A DNA stretch of 64,000 nt, taken from positions 13,402,001-13,466,000 of the forward strand of contig NC_053201.1 in the NCBI RefSeq assembly GCF_905163445.1, in the 5' to 3' direction. A model generated the notes under the pieces. That model was not told where the DNA came from and searched no databases. It was given only the letters and a program-made list of their open reading frames with translations. Positions 61,335 through 64,000 of the stretch are shown piece after piece. Every line of letters begins with the position of its first letter. Position 1 is the first letter of the stretch. The DNA is from Pararge aegeria. Its lineage: Eukaryota > Arthropoda > Insecta > Lepidoptera > Nymphalidae. The position numbers and the translations under genes are program-made.

Positions 61335-61595
61335 GAATGAGAAGGGTTTAGATCGAAGTCTACTATGCTGGCCAGGTGCGGATTGGTTGACTTCCCACAC
61401 CTTTGAGAACTTATTTAAACTTTCATGTATGCAGGTTTCCTCACGATGTTTGAAGTCGAATGTCACGACCGTTGAAGCAAGTGATATTTGAAATAACTTA
61501 AATTAGAAACCTCACATAAAAAAAAGTTAAAGTCGCGTGCCGGGGATCGAACTAGGTAAACACAAGATTGGGGCCGAATCCCGCTGAGTTATTAT
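61335..61595 (-). mobile_element. SINE-C, abutting SINE-A
   Basis: Minus strand: head with TTCGATCCCCGGCACGCGAC, then CATCGTGAGGAAACCTGCAT, CCAACCAATCCGCACCTGG and CTAAACCCTTCTCATTCT. It contains a small extra block near 61451-61470. From 61596 to 62162 nothing else is supported. Confidence 0.65.
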
Positions 61596-62162
61596 CAATT
61601 ACTTCTTTCCTACATATACATATATTAAATACATAGTTATGCCAAAGCACAGTTTTTAATATGTATAAACGTACACGCGGCCTTCAGCACTTCCGTTACA
61701 TATTCCCACTGCCGCAGCGAAATATGATCGCCAATCAGAGCTGTAGGTACGGCATGTACGAACTTCTTGGAAAACAGAACCGACCCCCGATGCAAAAGGA
61801 GGGTTATTAGCTTGTTACAAGACTGCCCAATCTTAAGTAATATAATATCTTAGTATAATAAGTTAAAATAATGTTTTAATGTTTTAGAGGTTTAAGGCGG
61901 GGTAGCAAATGTTAAGTGTCCGGCAATGGATGACGAGATTTCTAAAGGTATTTATCCCTAATAAAATATAAAAAATGAACTTTATGCTTAAACGAATTTA
62001 AGGTACTATTTTATATGCCTTTACTAACTATTACCTGCCCAAGTAACCACAAACCAAATATAATATAGGGGACATGCACAGAAGAACTTTCAGCTTTTAT
62101 TGAATAACGAAGGTCTGGCCATCGTGGGTTCTTGCTTTACAATTTCACGAATTTATTTACAA

Positions 62163-62525
62163 ACTAGCGGTCCTCGCGACTTCGCCACCTTTTAAGCCAA
62201 CCTTCAAAGATAGGCTTTTGCAAACTTTTTTTTTAAGAACTTTCAAAAGGGAACAACTTTTTTATACATGATTTTATCGAAACTTTAACCGTTCACGCAG
62301 CGCACGCAGCGGAAGCTCTCAAAAGTGGAAAAAACGCCGATTTTGAAAAATTCTTCATGGGTTTTATGTTTCTATTGGTCTTAGCGTGATAATATTTAGC
62401 CTTCCTTGATAAATGATCTATCCGACACTGAAAGAATTTTTAAATCGGACCAGTACCTAGTTCCTGAGATCATCGCGTTCAAGTTAACAAACAAACAGTC
62501 AGTCTTCCGCTTCATATATTAGTAT
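62163..62525 (-). mobile_element. HEL-3 Helitron-like element
   Basis: Minus strand: starts ATACTAATATATGAAGCGGA, has TTTGTTTGTTAACTTGAACG and GTCCGATTTAAAAATTCTTT, and ends GGCGAAGTCGCGAGGACCG plus CTAG followed by T. Family partner of 51778-52125. From 62526 to 63144 no gene is supported; 62735-62850 is a decayed SINE-C/RTE-like 3' end. Confidence 0.6.
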
Positions 62526-63144
62526 AAGATATAATAGATGACGACAAATTGGCGAAAATTCAATATGGCGGCTGTGCGACGCCATTTTCAAATGTTAAAA
62601 TTCTTATCGTGTTCGGCAGACGTTTAATTTTTTTTTTTAATTACGCACTTATTCACTGATTAACAGGTTTGTATTATTGTAGTCGACGGATTGTTCTGAA
62701 TACATCGCTAGTTATCTTGTGTGATATAAGCACGCGTAGTCCACCAACACGCATTGGACAAGTGTCTCGAGTTTATGCTCGTAAAGCCTCTCTCCTATAG
62801 GGCTCGAGCCCAGCTGTATGACGTCACTAGGCTGATGATGATTACCTATTAGGTGCATGCGCCCAACGATAGCACTTTAATTAGCCGATTGTGAAAGGGA
62901 AAAAGCAATAAGGAAATTGCTAAAAATCGAATGAACGGTTTTACCAAACCAAACGCCGTCCGGTAGATGGGCTGCACACACGTATTATAACTAACATATT
63001 AATATAGTAATAGTAGTATATTATAAAACAAACCTTTTTAAACTGTATAAGTAATTAATAGTGAAATATATGTACATGCGTATAATAAAGTGCTAAACAC
63101 ATTGTTGCGTTATAGACGGCATATCAGAATGCAGTGGTCCCCAA

Positions 63145-63310
63145 CCCTCCTCTTATATCGGTTGTCGTACGAGGTGATTAAGGGAATTTAACGAAGAACG
63201 GGCTACTGGCATCTACTGCGTTCAACCCGTCTGCCCAGCGTGGTGATTAGGCAAACCCTCTTGTTGGAAGAGGCTTTAATCCAACAGTTAACTGCCTTTT
63301 GAAGACGCTG
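63145..63310 (+). repeat. Family H repeat
   Basis: CCCTCCTCTTATATCGGTTG, TCGTACGAGGTGATTAAGGG, TCTACTGCGTTCAACCCGTC and GAAGAGGCTTTAATCCAACA. From 63311 to 63557 nothing else is supported. Confidence 0.5.
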
Positions 63311-63557
63311 TGGTGAAAGTGGTGATATATGTATGGAACCTTGTGTGACCTAAGGATAAAATGTGCTTTGAGCTTATAAAGGTTAGAAAAGTTACAAATG
63401 CGATCCTAACCCCTACTTAGATGATGAAACCAAAGTGTTTGCTGTTTCACACAGCAATGGATTGAAGCGTTTTTTTAAGATAGTTTTTTTGACATATGCT
63501 AGTTTTTATTACAAAGGCGCAGTTCGGTACAACCGCACGGTGATTTGGTTAGGTTCT

Positions 63558-63672
63558 CGAAGGTGTGTGAAGTCTACCAATCCGCATTTGTCCAGCGTGG
63601 TGGACTACGCCCTATACCCTTTTCAGTCTGAGAGGAGACCCGTGCCGTGTTGGTTGATGCTGATGATACTGA
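63558..63672 (+). repeat. SINE-C 3' fragment
   Basis: GAAGGTGTGTGAAGTCTACC, AATCCGCATTTGTCCAGCGT, GGTGGACTACGCCCTATACC and GAGAGGAGACCCGTGCC, ending in GATGCTGATGAT. Confidence 0.65.
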
Positions 63673-63678
63673 AATTTG

Positions 63679-63940
63679 ACAGCGGAACGGCGCAGTGGGC
63701 AGCGACCCTACTTTCTGAGTCCAAGGTCGTCGGTTCGATTTGAAAATGTTTGCTTGATGAAAATAAATGTTTTTCAGTGGCCGGGTGTTCATCTGTATAT
63801 TATAAGTATTTATGTATAATATTCATAAAAATATTCATCATCTATCTTAAGTACCCATATTACAAGCTATGCGCACGTTGGGGCTAGATAGCGATGTGTG
63901 TATTGTCTCAGTATATTTATTTATTTATTTATTTTATTTA
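63679..63940 (+). mobile_element. SINE-A just upstream of a splice acceptor
   Basis: Head GACAGCGGAACGGCGCAGTG, CAGCGACCCTACTTTCTGAG, GTCGGTTCGATTTG (B-box 3' end deleted), complete body and (ATTT)n tail. It ends only about 50 bp before the acceptor AG at 63990-63991, so it sits near the branchpoint zone. Confidence 0.8.
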
Positions 63941-63961
63941 AATTTATTCCAATCGTGTCGC

Positions 63962-64000
63962 GTTTTTAATTTTTTTTTTGTTTGTCCACAGAGCGAACAG
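63962..64000 (+). CDS. Splice acceptor and start of a shared downstream exon (partial)
   Basis: A pyrimidine-rich run, ATTTTTTTTTTGTTTGTCCACAG at its core, ends in AG at 63990-63991. The exon begins AGC GAA CAG (63992-64000), which in phase 0 reads Ser-Glu-Gln, and continues outside the window. All five candidate first exons upstream leave phase 0 and so would join it in frame. The protein cannot be identified from three residues. If instead the sequence is not an exon, the first exons must splice further downstream. Confidence 0.45.

Overview
This is a repeat-dense, AT-rich insect nuclear window, almost certainly from a lepidopteran and probably a butterfly. The evidence is the repeat content: several tRNA-derived SINE families, 5'-truncated Jockey/R1-like and RTE LINE ends, Helitron-like elements ending in CTAG, hAT and PIF/Harbinger MITEs, and a short TTAGG array, the insect telomere unit. 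The narrower guess that SINE-A is a nymphalid/satyrine family is from memory, not measured. There are no bacterial, organellar or CRISPR features.

Most of the window looks like the 5' intronic and promoter territory of one plus-strand gene. Five short candidate first coding exons (1650-1733, 20791-20877, 43274-43288, 52658-52705, 59331-59366) each run from an ATG to a GT donor and all leave phase 0. At the right edge a strong splice acceptor (AG at 63990-63991) opens a phase-0 exon starting AGC GAA CAG. Two of the first exons have an Inr TCAGTT with a perfect RGWYVT DPE exactly at +28 to +33. I read this as alternative promoters, each adding a different short N-terminus to a shared protein that continues outside the window. 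I do not recognise the gene. The 43274 exon is the weakest of the five.

The one long coding region is a complete Ty3/Gypsy LTR retrotransposon at 28401-34888. It has apparently identical 364-bp LTRs, a 4-5 bp target duplication and one uninterrupted gag-pol frame carrying two zinc knuckles, protease, RT, RNase H, an HHCC/DDE integrase and a GPY/F module, with no env. It sits inside an older dispersed repeat (family K) whose three other copies show the uninterrupted target. Its 1-kb leader has a strong donor just after the primer-binding site and an acceptor 12 nt before the gag ATG.

The rest is nested repeats: a SINE in a SINE, a Helitron in a SINE, LINE ends in SINEs and in K, and hAT MITEs with perfect 8-bp duplications. 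Several very clean short-loop palindromes lie inside or beside these repeats and look like replication template-switch scars. Family names used here (SINE-A to D, HEL-1 to 3, K, D, H, M) are labels local to this annotation. Most repeat edges are approximate, read by eye from copies within the window.
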